Program-made: the position numbers and the translations under genes
Notes under the pieces: model-generated
What the model was told of the DNA's origin: nothing
Databases searched by the model: none
Seen by the model: the letters and a program-made list of their open reading frames with translations, nothing else
From: Pipra filicauda
Lineage: Eukaryota; Chordata; Aves; Passeriformes; Pipridae
DNA: 64,000 nucleotides
Assembly (NCBI RefSeq): GCF_003945595.2
Contig: NW_024104421.1
Coordinates: forward strand, 4,278,001-4,342,000
Reading direction: 5' to 3'
In this document: one piece after another, positions 12,877-26,300 of the stretch
Layout: each line of letters begins with the position of its first letter
Numbering within the stretch: position 1 is the first letter of the stretch

Positions 12877-15800
12877 GTGTGGGCATGACTGGCAGATGAG
12901 TGCATGGATTTTGGAAAGAAATTGTGGTGTTTTGCACCAATTTCAGTACAAAGAACATGATCAGTAGAAAGATGAGTGTAGATGTGTCCTAAAGAAGGTC
13001 TGAGCACACAGTGATAGATTCTCTTTAATGTAAGGTGGCATTCTTTGGCTTAGGGTCAGAGTCAGCAATGTGTCTGGGAGATGGTGAAAATGAACCATGG
13101 CCTCTTGTGTTCTGGCTCAGCAGGATCTGCTCCTCTGCCACAGACTTAGACACGCTGTTTTCTCTTGGTGACAGGCTACTTGGCAGAAAGATGTCACCTG
13201 TGGATTCACCGTGTTCAGTGAAAATTGCTGCTGACAAGTCCATTTTGTTACCCAAAAGCATTTGAAGGAAATCTCATCCATTTATTAAGTCCACCAGGAG
13301 TGGTTGGGCTAACAGCCAGATTTTCCCTATGTGCTAGAAATGGGCAAGAATGGAAGAAGGAACGGGATATACTCAGGAATCAGCTGCAGGGGGAGAGTCC
13401 ATACTGGGTCCAGTCTGACAGATATCTCCTTCTGACAGCTGAAAGCAAAGTCTCGGATCAGTTTTTGTACCCGCTTCCAGCCCTCCTCATGCTTAAGTGG
13501 GGCATTATTTTGTGCAATTTAATGGCTCTTGGTGCTTCACCTACAATGGGATGAAATAACTTACTTAAGGTAAACTAAGGATGATACACTCACTCTCACT
13601 TAGCTGTGGACTAACTTTATTACAGCCAGAGACAGTCTAAGTGACAGACACTGTACACAGGAGGAAACTTTAGATCAAGAATCTACTGTACAAAGAAAGT
13701 TGTATCCTTAAATTAGTAACCATAATGCATTGCATACACATGCAGTGCCTTCTTAAAAGGCAGCAGTCTGAAGGGATTTGGAAATAGTACCCAACTTGCA
13801 TGGAACAAAACATTCCAATTTGAGCCATGTGGATGGCCTGGGAGAAGCTAGCATTGCCAAAAGCTTTCTGTAGAGGCATGCTTGTATCTCTGATGTTGTC
13901 ATGTTGGTGTCTCTCATGGAATTACTAGTTGATGAAATACTCTTTGGGTTTATGGGGGTGCTTCTCATGCTCTCCTATGTGCCCAGTGGAAGTGATTCAC
14001 TCTGAAGCTTCTCTTTTTGCTATTAATTTCTTTCCTAAGGCATAGTAGGAGCAGGGATGAGGGAGATGATTGTACTTGCTAATCAATTTCCAGGAAGAAA
14101 CTTCCTGGGTGGAAGAGAGTTTGTCATTAGCTGCTAGAGGGGACCTGCCTCTCCTGAAATGTCTTTGAATCACAGGTCAACTGGGAGTCCATTTAAATTG
14201 AATCTCTCTATTCCAGAGAAGCATCAGCCACACAGAGCATGGCTGTCTGCTAATTGGATTGGTGCTTTGTAGGCACTCAGAGCAAGGAGGCAGAGTGGCC
14301 ACAATGGAAGGAAACACTGTATATTGGACTGTGCAGCAGTTCAGTGTGCACCATCAGCCTTGTTTAGATCCTCTGTCAGTGGTGGAAACAGCTGATGACT
14401 TACTGTGCTAGACAAGTCACAACATCATTAGCTTTGACTTGCTAACAGGCTGAGTAGTGGCATTCAGAAGAAACAGCTACTGTATAAAAGAGCAATCTGA
14501 TATTCTAAGTGTATGTGCACCTCTAGTCATGTGGAGGGGATCCTCTAGTGACACATGCAACACTCACTGGCAGTGAGCAGAGGTTTAATAAGTTGTAGCC
14601 AAAACTATACTTCAGATATCACAACTAGGAAGCTGCTATGTAAATCCAAAGCATGTGTGAGGGGGAGTTTGTGTAAGTTCCTGAAATAATTTCAGTTAAA
14701 TAATTACCATAAACAGAAGCTGTATCAATTAATTACTTACTGGAAAGATGGTATATTAATACAAAACTATTTTTCCAAGATAATGTGTGACCTTTCCAGG
14801 ACAGTATCCCTCTCTTCCAGCTATCTTCAATATCATCATTTCTTTTAAAGGTTATATATGTAATGGAATAATTACACGTCTGCAAATGTATGCTGATAGT
14901 GACCTTCTGTAGCTTTGAAACATCTTTCCGTACCTCTTCGTTTTGTACTATGAAAAGGCCCTTTCTTCTTTGTTCAAATAATAGATTTATAACTACCTAA
15001 AATGGAAATAACTGGCAAAAGCTCACTTTTAATTACAGTGATAAGCATTCTCCAAATCCCCTCCAGTACCTCATATAATAATTATAGTTTGTCAGCCTAA
15101 TACCAATGAGCATGTGGTCCTCCTAAAGGGATCCAGAACTAGCACTCTTCCTGAATGCTCTGCTAGCATAGCAAACACCTTTTTTCTTCTCTCCTATTTT
15201 GGGCCAATACGTATGAACACTATAAAAAAGCTGAGGCTTGTGTTAGTGGAATTGGCAACCCCTTTCATAATTACTGTGACTGTGAGATATAAACGGAATT
15301 TAGGTCTCTTCCTCAGTAAGAATAAATTATTTTTATTTTTTGAATAAGTGTCAGAATTGGACTCGGTAAAAGGATTTTTGTTATGACTGAGTATTAAATC
15401 TTGTTTTAATCAGGCTTACACTTCTTACTGGCTTCTCACTCATGCAACTCACGTTTAACCCCTTAGTGCAGGAAGAAAGCCCTGGAATTTTCCAGAGGCT
15501 AAAATTCAAGTATCCCCCAGCACTGGAGAATGACACAAAGCTAAATGAAGGAGTGATGTTGAGTAATTCAGAATCCCATAAACATGCAAATTAGCTGTAT
15601 AAACAGAAATGGCTCAGCCCTGAGCTCTTCATGCACCTTAGCAACCGTGTTCTGTAGACCTGTCCCTGCACAGCAATGCATGGCCAGATGTGCTGCTCAT
15701 ACCCCTGCAATTCTGGGCACTTGCAGGCAGCTCTGGATGCCAGCACATCATGACAGTGAATTGCACCAGTTTCTAAACACAAGCTCAAAAGCTCGTTCCT

Positions 15801-17947
15801 ACCACGCTGGGCTGATGCACTCAGTGTAAGCTGTGGTTTTATTCTGCATACTCACCAAAGATTACTGAGATGGTCTGTGGGGTAGATCCAGCTGCCTAGT
15901 GCTGAGCTGCTCTGGCTCTGCTGTTGAGGCTTGACATAAAACAGTCTAACACGAGGAGTGCAGTTGAATACAGTGAGGAAGATCATGGCTTGGCTTGCAG
16001 AAGGCGGCTTCAGGCTCTGGGTTTGGGGCCTTGGCTGTGGAAAACCAGTTACTACCACACCTGTAGGTGCTTGGGGCTGTTGCATCAATGACACCCACAA
16101 CTGAAAGTGGAGGGGTTTCCTAACAGGCAAGGACACAAGGGAAATCAGGAACGCAGAACTGGATGTAGGCTGCTTGGTGGCATACACAAGGCTAACTTTG
16201 CTATTCCCTGGTACTTCAGAGCCGAGCTGCTTCTGCTGTGGGAAGGAGAGCAGAAGAAAAGTGCAGAACCAGTTGCAGAGTTGACTCTAATGCCTCAAGG
16301 GACAGATAGCAATAGTCACCACTTTCAGGGGAAGTTTAATTTCCCCATTTCCCTTCCACACACCCCCATGTGCTTCCACCAGGGCCTTGACATATGGAAA
16401 GCAGGAAGTGTTCAAGGCTGCTTGTGGACACAGCAGCTGGCTGACACCAAGAGCAGTTAAATTTGCATATCTAATTGTCCTGGAAGGAAAGTACCATTGG
16501 GCACCAATGCAAAGGGGGAGAGGATGCAACTTGAATGCTCGGCACATGACCATCACAGATATTTGGTTTTGAGTTAAGAAGAGATTTCACAGTTTCTTGA
16601 GGCTTCATAAACTTCTGACCTTGCCAAAGTTGCAGAAGAACAGGTGGAATTAATGAGGTATTCTAAGATTTGGAAAATCTGTGAAAGTTGTTCCCTTTCC
16701 CCATTTGAACTGTTCAATAATTCCTGAGATTTATAACTAGTAGAACATACAATGTACTGTCAAATCAATTTATCAAGAGGATGACAGCTTAGATTAGTCT
16801 TAGACCCAGGAGCTGGATTATTTTATACTCTGTCTGGTGCAGCAGCACTGGGAAAAAAATCACCTCAAAAATGGAGAAGGCATCACTTCTCAACCTCATG
16901 TCTTTCATACACTAATTGGTCATCTACATCCTGTCTCAGAACTGAGATAGAAATGTCAGCTAACACTCATATATGTACTTGGCCAAAAGAGCAGTGCTTC
17001 AGTCAGTGATGACTATCGAACCTATACAGCCTGCACCTGCAGCCATTTGTACAGCTCTTCTGGAATTAAATCAGCTACTTATGTCTGTCTCGAATACTGG
17101 ATCTCTCTGTAGGGCCTTATTCCAGCTTAGCTTGTGCCTTTTGGGGATTCTTAACTTGCTAAAGCATCTGACTTACAAACCCACTACTGTTCTCTACTTA
17201 ATAAAGCTTTGAGCTTCCCACCATGTGCTGGAGTCCTTTGTTTCATTTCTTTGGAGAAAAGAAATGTATATAATGTGTGGTTGTGGAAACATAAACATAA
17301 GAGATTTTCCTGTATTACAGGAGCCCGATTTCTGCAGAGATATTTCAGGAAAGTTTCACAAACAATTATTAGAAATCAGAGTGAGGAGTTGTGGGACCGA
17401 TTATGTTTTTGCTCCTGAAACAAGAATGGCTGATGCAGACCTTCTGAACTTTGTGCTACTTACAGCTGGGCAATCTCCTCTAACAAATGAGAGTTAACAA
17501 GTTTGCTTCAGTACCCTTGTGCCAACAGGGCTGTAGCATAAGCTGACACCATGAGGCTCAGCATAAGCTGGCAGTGCTATTTGTGCTTTCACACTTTGGC
17601 TGTGAAGCTACAGCAGGGATGGTTTCAGACCCCAGATGCTGGGATGTGACAATACTTCCCATTTTGGGAAGAGGCAGCAGCGATGGCAGTATCTGCATCT
17701 GTGGTTACTTTAGCACTAGGAGCTGTTGAAATCTCTGTTCTTGTGGTGAACACATTCTGCCTAGACTCTAGTTTAGCCTTGGAAGCTGTGTGATGGGGGA
17801 TATTCCACTCTTGGCAGCAGCTGTTCTGTATAAAAGTGTGTAGTGCATGAAGAGATCCCAGAGCTGTAGAAAAGGTGTTGTGAAGAGACATGAAGCTTCT
17901 TACGTGAAAAACAACCTCATAAAAATAAGGTTTTAGTGAAAAATAAA

Positions 17948-18196
17948 CTGGGCACACTGCTGGCTCATGTTCAGATGGCACTCCCAGGTCCTTTTCCACT
18001 GGGCAGCTTTCCAGCCACTCTGACCTCAGCGTGTAGCACTGCCTGGGGTTGTTGTGACACAAGTGCAGGACCCAGCACTTCACCTTGTTGAACTTCATAC
18101 CACTGGCTTGGCCCATCGATCCAGCCTGTTCAGATCCCTCTGCAGAGCCTTCCTACCCTCCAGCAGAGCAACACTCCTGCCCATCTTGGTGTTATG
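17948..18196 (-). mobile_element. CR1 LINE fragment, internal ORF2 (late reverse-transcriptase region)
   Basis: The minus-strand translation contains [20 protein letters not shown] followed by [15 protein letters not shown], which matches a conserved part of CR1 ORF2 downstream of the reverse-transcriptase core. A frame change follows immediately, where SRLNMSQQ is expected. No CR1 3' end is attached, so this piece is truncated at both ends. It cannot encode a working protein. Confidence 0.88.
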
Positions 18197-21100
18197 GGGC
18201 TTTGCACCTTTGTGCAGAACAACTGAATCCTCCCGCCTTTTTAGGCATGTTGAAGATCACCATCTCTTTTTTTTTCAAAGTAGTTTACCAGCATAACTGT
18301 AATACATAAGAAGTTTCAGGCCCATTTCCATGTCCTCAGCTACTAGGCACTTTAATTCCTGTACCTCTAGGAACAGCCACTACCTTAACAATTTTCCCAC
18401 TTGTATCTACACTATACAGTCTTAAGACTGCAGATCATATTGCTAGTTTTGACCCAGCACAGACAAGGCTCAAAGGAAGAGTATGTTGGGATGTTCCAGC
18501 AGGATGCTATTTTGGAACCTGCAAGGTCTTAGAATAGCAATATTTTTCCTTGCCAAAGTAATGCTCTTGAAATAACGTAAGTGGAAGAGCCTGTCTTTCT
18601 CATTAGGTCTTATGATAGCAGGATTTGGATTCTATTCCCACATTCACTTCCAGTCACCCATTCTTAGTTGGCTGGAAACATAACTTCCCATCTTGTAAAA
18701 CAGGTTGCATTACAGATTGGAGTCTCATGGTTAGGCTGCACTTGAATGGGCCATGCTTTTTTAGCATTTATTGAGATTTCGTAGTGATTACTGCCATAGG
18801 ACAGCTCAAGCCCCTTTGCAAAACAGTGCTGAATTGTATAAAATCATCAATAGAGAAAAAAATAGGAGGTTTTTTGCTGCTTCAGCCATAGGATGTAACT
18901 GTTGGCCAGGACTCCATTGCATGTTTCAGGTCGTTGAGGTGCCGTCTGGAGCAATTGGCTTTCACCGTTTACGGAGCTGAAAATGCCTTGCTGGTCTGTG
19001 TGTTTTCAAGACATAAAGCTATTTAAAAAATATTCAGTAGTCAAACCCAGGGTGAATTTTTGTCATAGCGAAATTGAAGTACCAAGGGGAGACGGGATTT
19101 TGTGGAAAAGAATCATTTAAAAAGACACTTAAAGCAAAATACAACCCTACTCTAAATTTATTGGCATCAATAGCATTTCCATAGCCTATGGATGGATCTG
19201 GTTTAGAGACTTGTAGCTCCTATCTAAACAACAAATTCAATGGGAATGTCAGCCTTTGATATCAGGAGAAGCAGGATTCTGTTCTTATACAATTGTCAGG
19301 CAAATGACATGAATTTTATAATTTAGTTTTTTTTCACTCTGTAGCTATGTGATTAAAATGAAAATAAATTAATGATATATTCAATGAACTTTGTGAGATT
19401 TCTTACTCTAGAATCAGTTTGTCAGCTCCATTGGAGAATTGCATGGGTGCCATGGCAATGTTTCCATGCAATCCCCTTATCAACAGTTCTGAGACATGAT
19501 CAGAGGTTCTAGCAAAGGTTAACCATATTAGAAGTTATCCCACAGATAAACAAAAGCAAAAACACATGTACTAGGAGATTCCATATAAGCAAAAAAACTG
19601 GAAGGATTCCAGAAGATTGAAAGGTTTCCAATGATGTACACGGAGACCTCTGCATAGAGTCTGAGGTACAGAATATAAGGGAGGAGTTTGGAGGCCTCTG
19701 TGGAATTCTTAACCTTTTCAGATGAAACATATAATAACTTCTATCAATATGCTAGCCAGAAAAGAGTAAATAAAGCTTGTAATGTCTTTGACCACCTACT
19801 TGCTTGTGTAGGCATCAGTTCTACATCTAATCATCCTTTGTCCTTTAAGTTTTCTCAAGGCAGAACGGGTTTGACTGAAACAGAATGTACCCTGGCTGGC
19901 TACACACAGTCCTTTAGCATCACTCTCCTGAATGCCAAACACTGGTCTTACTAAACTGTTAGCACTTCTGTACAGTGAGAAGGCCAGAGAATGCCCTAGA
20001 ACTGCAATAAGGCACCACATGAATACTGTTTCCAAACTTTTTAATGTTTCCCAGCACATACAAAAGAGACAGCTGTCCAAGAGCAAGGGTTGAAATGGCA
20101 TCTGATTGTTATTCATCTGGGATCTCCTCCAACTCCCACTAAAACAGTATTTCAACTGAGTTTGTATATAATCTGATTTCAAGTCCCATGCAGTGAATCC
20201 TAGCCAATTCAGCTCTTAAGGGTTGTCCTGACTCAAATGCTATCTGCATCCAAATGAAGGCTCTTCCTACTTATGAACAGATCTTATTCTTCTGCCTGTA
20301 GCATAAGAAATGTCATTTATTGCCATTTCAAGTGGGAGAATCAGTAAACAATATGGCTTCTCACACAGCAGCCTCCCCTAGCAATGCCTGTGTTGTCCTC
20401 CCTGTCTTCAATCTTTTTACACTTGTAACTAAACATTTTCAAATGTGAATATTCTATTGTGGGTGGCAGAATCAACAGCCTGATCTTAAGAGCCTCTAAT
20501 GATTCCATCTTGAATACTTCTTGAACATGGGTTTAGAGAAAGACTATGGGTGCAAGGCATACAGTTCTGAAAAATCCACAGCTCACATATAATCCACAAC
20601 ACGTGATCCAGCACAAGCCACAAAAATACTGAAGCAACAGCAAGTGAGGTGTGGACTGCCCCACTTTGTATAGAGTCTGTGTGCCAGTATTACAAAGTTC
20701 TACATGACTTACTGTGTTGCACTAAGTTGATGCTGAGAGCAGGCACAGCTTGCAGTAGAAGGAGGTGCGTGCTTCACCTTTAGGAAAAAAAAAGCAGTAG
20801 TTCTTAGCTGCCCCATCTCCTCACTGAGATCAGTGAACCTCTTGTGGGTGGTAGGAACATTATTCAGCAACGTCTGGAAAGACCTTTGATCCTTGGGCTG
20901 AAGACACTTGGGAAGAGCAAAGTGGTGGTGGATGAAAAAACACTCCCCTGTGCTCCTGCTGCACGTCCCTTGGGGTGAGGGGTGATGATGATTCACTGAG
21001 GCACTCCAAGGAAGCATGAACTACTATGGCCTGTGCTGTGCTTGTTTTCTGAGGTAAACAGGAAATCTCAGACCTTGGTAATGTCAACTCTAAACTTCTC

Positions 21101-22234
21101 AGTAGGGCTAAATTCCGTTTGAAAGGAAAAGAGCAGCAGGAATGATCTCTATGTTTAGTTATCTCATGTCTTGTCTTACATCATCCTCTCACGAGTGTGC
21201 CAGAAGGCCAAAAGGAGACCTCTGATTATCGTATAAATGACCTGCATAACAGGCTTTTCCAATTGTTGATATGGCATGTGGAAGACTGAGTGCACTGTGT
21301 TCCTCTTCTACCTAACTCTGAGTGACTGAAGAAGAAAATCTTTGTTCTAAATCTGTGGGAACTTGAACTTATGCTTCTCTATCTTCCCAAATGAGCTCTG
21401 AATCCAAAGAACTTTCCTGCAAAAATGCTAAGCTGGATCTGAATTTCAGCCTCCAAATTGATTTCTTAATATTCTCACTGGCAAATTGTGCCATTACTTT
21501 TGGAATGTCACATACATCTACAGATCTCATCATCAAAACATATTTATATACCAAAATTTTTATCAATCTTTGTCAGAGACAAGCAGAACACCCTCTCTGG
21601 TTTTGTTTTCCTTGAGCTTTCCCATACAAGTCTTACTTCTTTTTAAGGTCCATCTTCCACCTGCTGGGATAGGAAGTTGTTTTGTCACCCATATGTCTTA
21701 CTTTGAGCCACTGGAAAAATACAAATGTGGGTAAGAAATTTAAAACTGCCCCCCTGAGAGCTCTCTCACCAAATAGTGTTTGTAACTCAAACTGCTCCAC
21801 CTAAACTGACTCAAAGAGAAAATGGAGTTGTTAAGCATAGTATGTGATTCTCTCCATCTGAGGCTCTCAAGTTCCAAATCTCAGTGCTGGCTTTGGGACA
21901 GCACTAGGAATGTTCCAGTAGGGCTGCCTGATTCAGCCCTACTCTACCTTTTGAAGTTGTGGGACCTTGTATTGTGTCTAAATTAAAATATGCTCTTGCA
22001 TTAAAATAATACACTGAATTCAGCTTCAAAAGCTGTCTCAGAAACTGTCTCCCCTTTGTGACAAATGCACAGTCCCACTCATTTCTTTGCTCCAAAGTGC
22101 TGTCAAACATGTCCAGTCATCCGGCGCTCGCTGCAGCAAAACTGTTCATCTCTCAAAGGCAGTGTTCTCAAAGCCCTTCACAAACCCCACTGGCAGACAC
22201 CTCCTGCTACCCCCTGCAAGGGAAATGAGTAACA

Positions 22235-22375
22235 CTCATCTAGTCACACAGAGGGAGGTGAAGTAAAACGAGGCAATACAATTTGCCCACTGTCACACAG
22301 CAGGCTTGTCTGTAGTGTGAAGCTCCTACCATTCTAACACCTCAGTCCTGGTTTCTAAGCAATAACCCAAGCTTC
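22235..22375 (-). mobile_element. Probable MIR-type remnant (antisense)
   Basis: Contains GAGGCAATACAATTTGCCCA, then CTGTCACACAGCAGG, then a segment resembling the reversed B-box region. This is the order seen in an antisense MIR or a related core-SINE. It is strongly diverged and its edges are approximate. Confidence 0.45.
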
Positions 22376-23285
22376 CTCTCTATTCACCGGCTCAAACTAC
22401 TGCAAAGGATTAAGTAGGCACTTAACATCATATTGAACAGGAGCCAAAAGAATTAATTTCACAGGAGAGAAAGAAACCCGCACAAAGAATTCAACAAGTT
22501 GGGGGGTGAAGAGCCTGTGTACTGATTAAAAGACAGAAACACTTAACTGTTAAAGCTTGTAGTTGTCAAATCTAGCCCTCCCATACTCCTTCCTCTGCCC
22601 TGATTTGTGATACTTCAAAGAGCAAAAAGCCTCTCTACATGAGAGAGAAACTTTCTAGAGAACACAGTGCAAGTCACTTTTGCCCAGTGGTTCACCTCTC
22701 CAGGTGCTCTCCTAAAGGAAGTTCTTTTACTGGACAGCAGCCACAGGGAACTGGGCACCTCTCCTTGAGAAAGATGACGTCTGAATCCTGATGCTCTACT
22801 ACATAGCCTAAACTCTGGTCCCAGAAGAGTAAGTCTGTCTCAGAAGCACTATGCTGTGCCTGAATTAAGTATTACCCTTGCTCTGCCAGGACTGCAGATG
22901 CCATGTAACCTGTCACTGGAATAGCAAATGAGCTCACATTAAAAGGCCTTGAACCTGAGCAGCGTAAACTTGGTCCTTACAGGCTGAGCAAACCAAGCCA
23001 TTCATTACAAGTAGCAAAGGTGACATGAAGTGAACTGGAATGAAATGGTTCACAGCACTAATAAACCACAGGAACAGGAATTAACCTGACCTGTAGTGCT
23101 CAGCTGTTACTCTTAAACCAGCTTTACACATATTTTAACCAGTCTCCTCCTTTCCAGAAGAGAACAAAGAACCTCAATAAGACAGTGAGAATCTGAGAAT
23201 CTCTAGTTATTCAGCAGCACACCAAATAAGCAATACCTTTCTGTTGAAACCACCACTTAAGCTCATCAAAGTGTTGCAACAGCAA

Positions 23286-23325
23286 AAAAATGGGCACAGC
23301 GGCACAAAAATGGGCACAGCAGCAC
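23286..23325 (+). repeat. Tandem duplication of a 20-bp unit
   Basis: Two adjacent copies of AAAAATGGGCACAGCRGCAC differ at a single base (G versus A). This looks like a recent small slippage or duplication event. Confidence 0.9.
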
Positions 23326-26300
23326 GTGGTTAATCATCTGCTTTTATGTTGAGAGTAGAGAAATAGAGCCCCTGATGTCTTCTTATGGAGAAAGAACCTT
23401 TTCCTGATTGAGCTAAAAGAAGATCTCTGTGAGAATGCGTAGGTGTCCTTAGGATTATTTCCTCCAGTCTCCAGCCTTTCTTAAGCCAAACATTCTCCAT
23501 CTCTTCTACTACACTGCAAAAAGCAGATGGCACATATGCTTCAAGAAAACTAGAGATAAATGGTATGTCTAGAACTTGGGTCTATTTCATGGGATCATTA
23601 AAAATGTTCACTTTCCCAAGGCACACATTAAGAATTTACTCGAGTCCTCACACCTTGCCTGCTTCCATTCGGGCGGAAAGTATATCAAGAAGTGGAAAGT
23701 GAAGCATAAGCAAGATACTTATTTTGGCTTGATATAATGAAATGATCAGATTGAAAAGTTGCAACATGCCCCAACAGGCAACATTAGTCTCTTTTACTAT
23801 CTGATCATCACTAATAGCTACTGCAAGCAAAGGGGAAAATAAAATGGAGAGCCAGCAAAATCAAAATTTCAGTCAGCCAACAGGAACAAATACCAACAAA
23901 CTTCCATATAAGCATTTGAGATGTTCTCTCCTTATCACTCAACACAGACAAACAAAATAAAGACCTCACATAATGGAGTTTATCCTCTTTTATGATTGAT
24001 CCTAACACATATTCCTTTATGTGGATCTTACAGTATGAGGAAAGAACAAGAAAGCAATGGGTCATACCATGCACACAGAATGGAAAGCAGCCTTTTCCCC
24101 TCTTCCATGTTGTCCTAGAATTGTACCTTGTCTTTGGTTTTAGGTTTGTGGAGGGGTTAGCTTTTGCAGATTCCCACAGGTGGAAATTCTTCTGCTGAGC
24201 CTGCCAGTAGAAAGGCCACCTTGCTATAACCGTGCTTGCTCATATGGAATAGCTAGGAACTTTCATTCCATTGCAACTTATGTCATCAATCCTGAGCACC
24301 ACATCACTGTTGTGCAGGCTCCCTCCTCCTGCAGATTAATCTTGCTGCTTGGCATCAATGGAAGAGCTTTCAGAGTTGAGGAGTACTGGCACACTTGAAT
24401 ATTCAGTTAATCCTCTTTCAAAAGGCATTGTTGCTATTCTTGGAATAATGACTAGGAAGTTTCCTTGCTCTGTTAATGGGTCCAATTAGAGGCAAAATTA
24501 TTGAGTTGTTTTCTTACAGCTTGCTCCAAAGATGCCATGACCCACATCACTTCTGGTTGAAGGAAAAGAAGTCAAAGCATTCAAGTTTTTGACTGAATGG
24601 CAATTCATTAAACAACAACTTAGTCAAAAATTGCTAGAGTCCAAACATTCTCCTGACAAGAAGTGGGGGTTTGGCCCAGAAGGAACACTAAGAGGTTTTT
24701 AAATGTTGCTTAACTTTTTTTAATGACCTTCCAATGGAAAATCTAGGAATAAAAAACAGACTGCTGACTCTTAAGCATCACATTTTATTGAAAGATACAG
24801 GTTCTCATGAGACTTTATCATACATTGAAAATGTGTGGGTGGTTTCTTAGCCAGTTTTAGTGTTCATAAATATTCTCAAATGGTGCCAGAGGAAGATTAC
24901 AAGAACTCCTTATGCTTGTGCTCAGTGGAAAGGGATTCTGAATTCTAACTTATCTTCTTGGAGACTAGCCACATCTCCTGTTATTCTGGTAGCACAATTC
25001 CATCATCGTGGACTGAGTGCAGTGTTTTCTCCCTCATTGAGTAGCATGATCCATCTTGGTTTAAGGTGGCTGAACTTCACCTGAGAAGTTCACTTCCCTG
25101 TAAAAGGGTGTTAGAACAGCTCAAAACTACCTGTGCAGACAACACTCTCCTCCTTTCCCTCACCCACCGCATTCTGATGTCTGAGGTATTCCATGCCACA
25201 GCTGTGGGAAAGACACTGCAGTACTATTCCCTGACTTGGGGCACATCGTGGTCTTTCTCATCCCATAGTGGTGACCATGGAGGCACATGTGACTGCATTT
25301 GTATTGGGGAGGGGGAAATATTAGAAACCTGACTGCTGTAGAAGATGTGGAAGAGATAAAAATTAATGCCTGGATGCTAAACCTCTGTGTCTTGAGTCCC
25401 CAGCCTGTGTGAGTGGCATAGTTGGGCAAAGAAGACAGTGAAGCTACCTTGCCCTCTGTGGCACTACTGATATATTTTGTAAAATTAAGGTAGGGCAGTT
25501 GTTCGGAATAAGAACAATAGGCAATTTTTTAAATACTTCCATTAAACCCCCAAGTGCTTTATAAGGCAGGTAGTGGGGAGAGGTAAACAGAGGGAGTACC
25601 ATCCCTTAGGTGGGATCTGGCAGTCAGTATGCTGCAGAGCTGAGTATGGAGGAGCTTTGAGCCAGTGATATCCAAATACTTTTCTTTGGAAAATATACTG
25701 GAAGATTATTTAAGGATTTAAGTTATTCTGGGAGGATCAAACTGCTCTTTTTCTGTGAGTGTTAATGCGAACCAAGCACCTGAAATGTCCTGGTGACTTT
25801 GGAAGACGCAGCCTTTTAAAGTCAGTCAGAGCAGATGGGAACACTGCTGTTCAGATTCCAAATCTGAGATGTGCTGCTGCACCATGAGCTCCTGAGAAGA
25901 CAGTTTCTTTGCCTTTGAACTGAACTCCCTCTGAAAATAAATGCTCAGGTCAGTAAGCCATTTTGGATAGGAACTAAGAGCTGCCCTGCCTGACTATAGA
26001 TGGTAGGTAAAGACCCCACACATGACTGCAGCGTGTCCTCAAAAACCAACATTTCTTTAAAGATGTATGGTTTCCTTCATATTACTTTGCTGTCCTAAAG
26101 CAAGTGTAAATGCTGGATTATGTGAGCTCCAAAAAAAGTATGTCATTCTACTGCTTTTAGACCATCCATAAGCTTCCGTATGATTCTTCGTCATTTTGCA
26201 CTAGTCTTCCTGCACTTCTGACTAAATTGTTGTGGTTGGTTGGATTACAAAAAGGGAAATTACCCTTTCATTTGTGTTTGATAGCTTAGTTTCCTTTCAC

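Larger units (their letters stand above)
7558..17947. other. Intron 1 stretch, mostly unique sequence
   Basis: Apart from the paired duplication at 11.7 and 12.8 kb, I recognise no gene, RNA or repeat. The part at about 14640-15090 is AT-rich with many TAAT cores and looks like a candidate conserved element. Confidence 0.55.

Noticed and set aside
17625..17947. Continuation of the 163-codon minus-strand frame past the CR1 match
   Set aside because: After the CR1-like part the frame shifts out of the retroelement and becomes arbitrary sequence. It is not a gene.
18560..18730. Another MIR-like fragment on the plus strand
   Set aside because: Only the GGATTTGGATTCTATTCCCA phrase resembles the B-box region. 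The core that should follow is not convincing.
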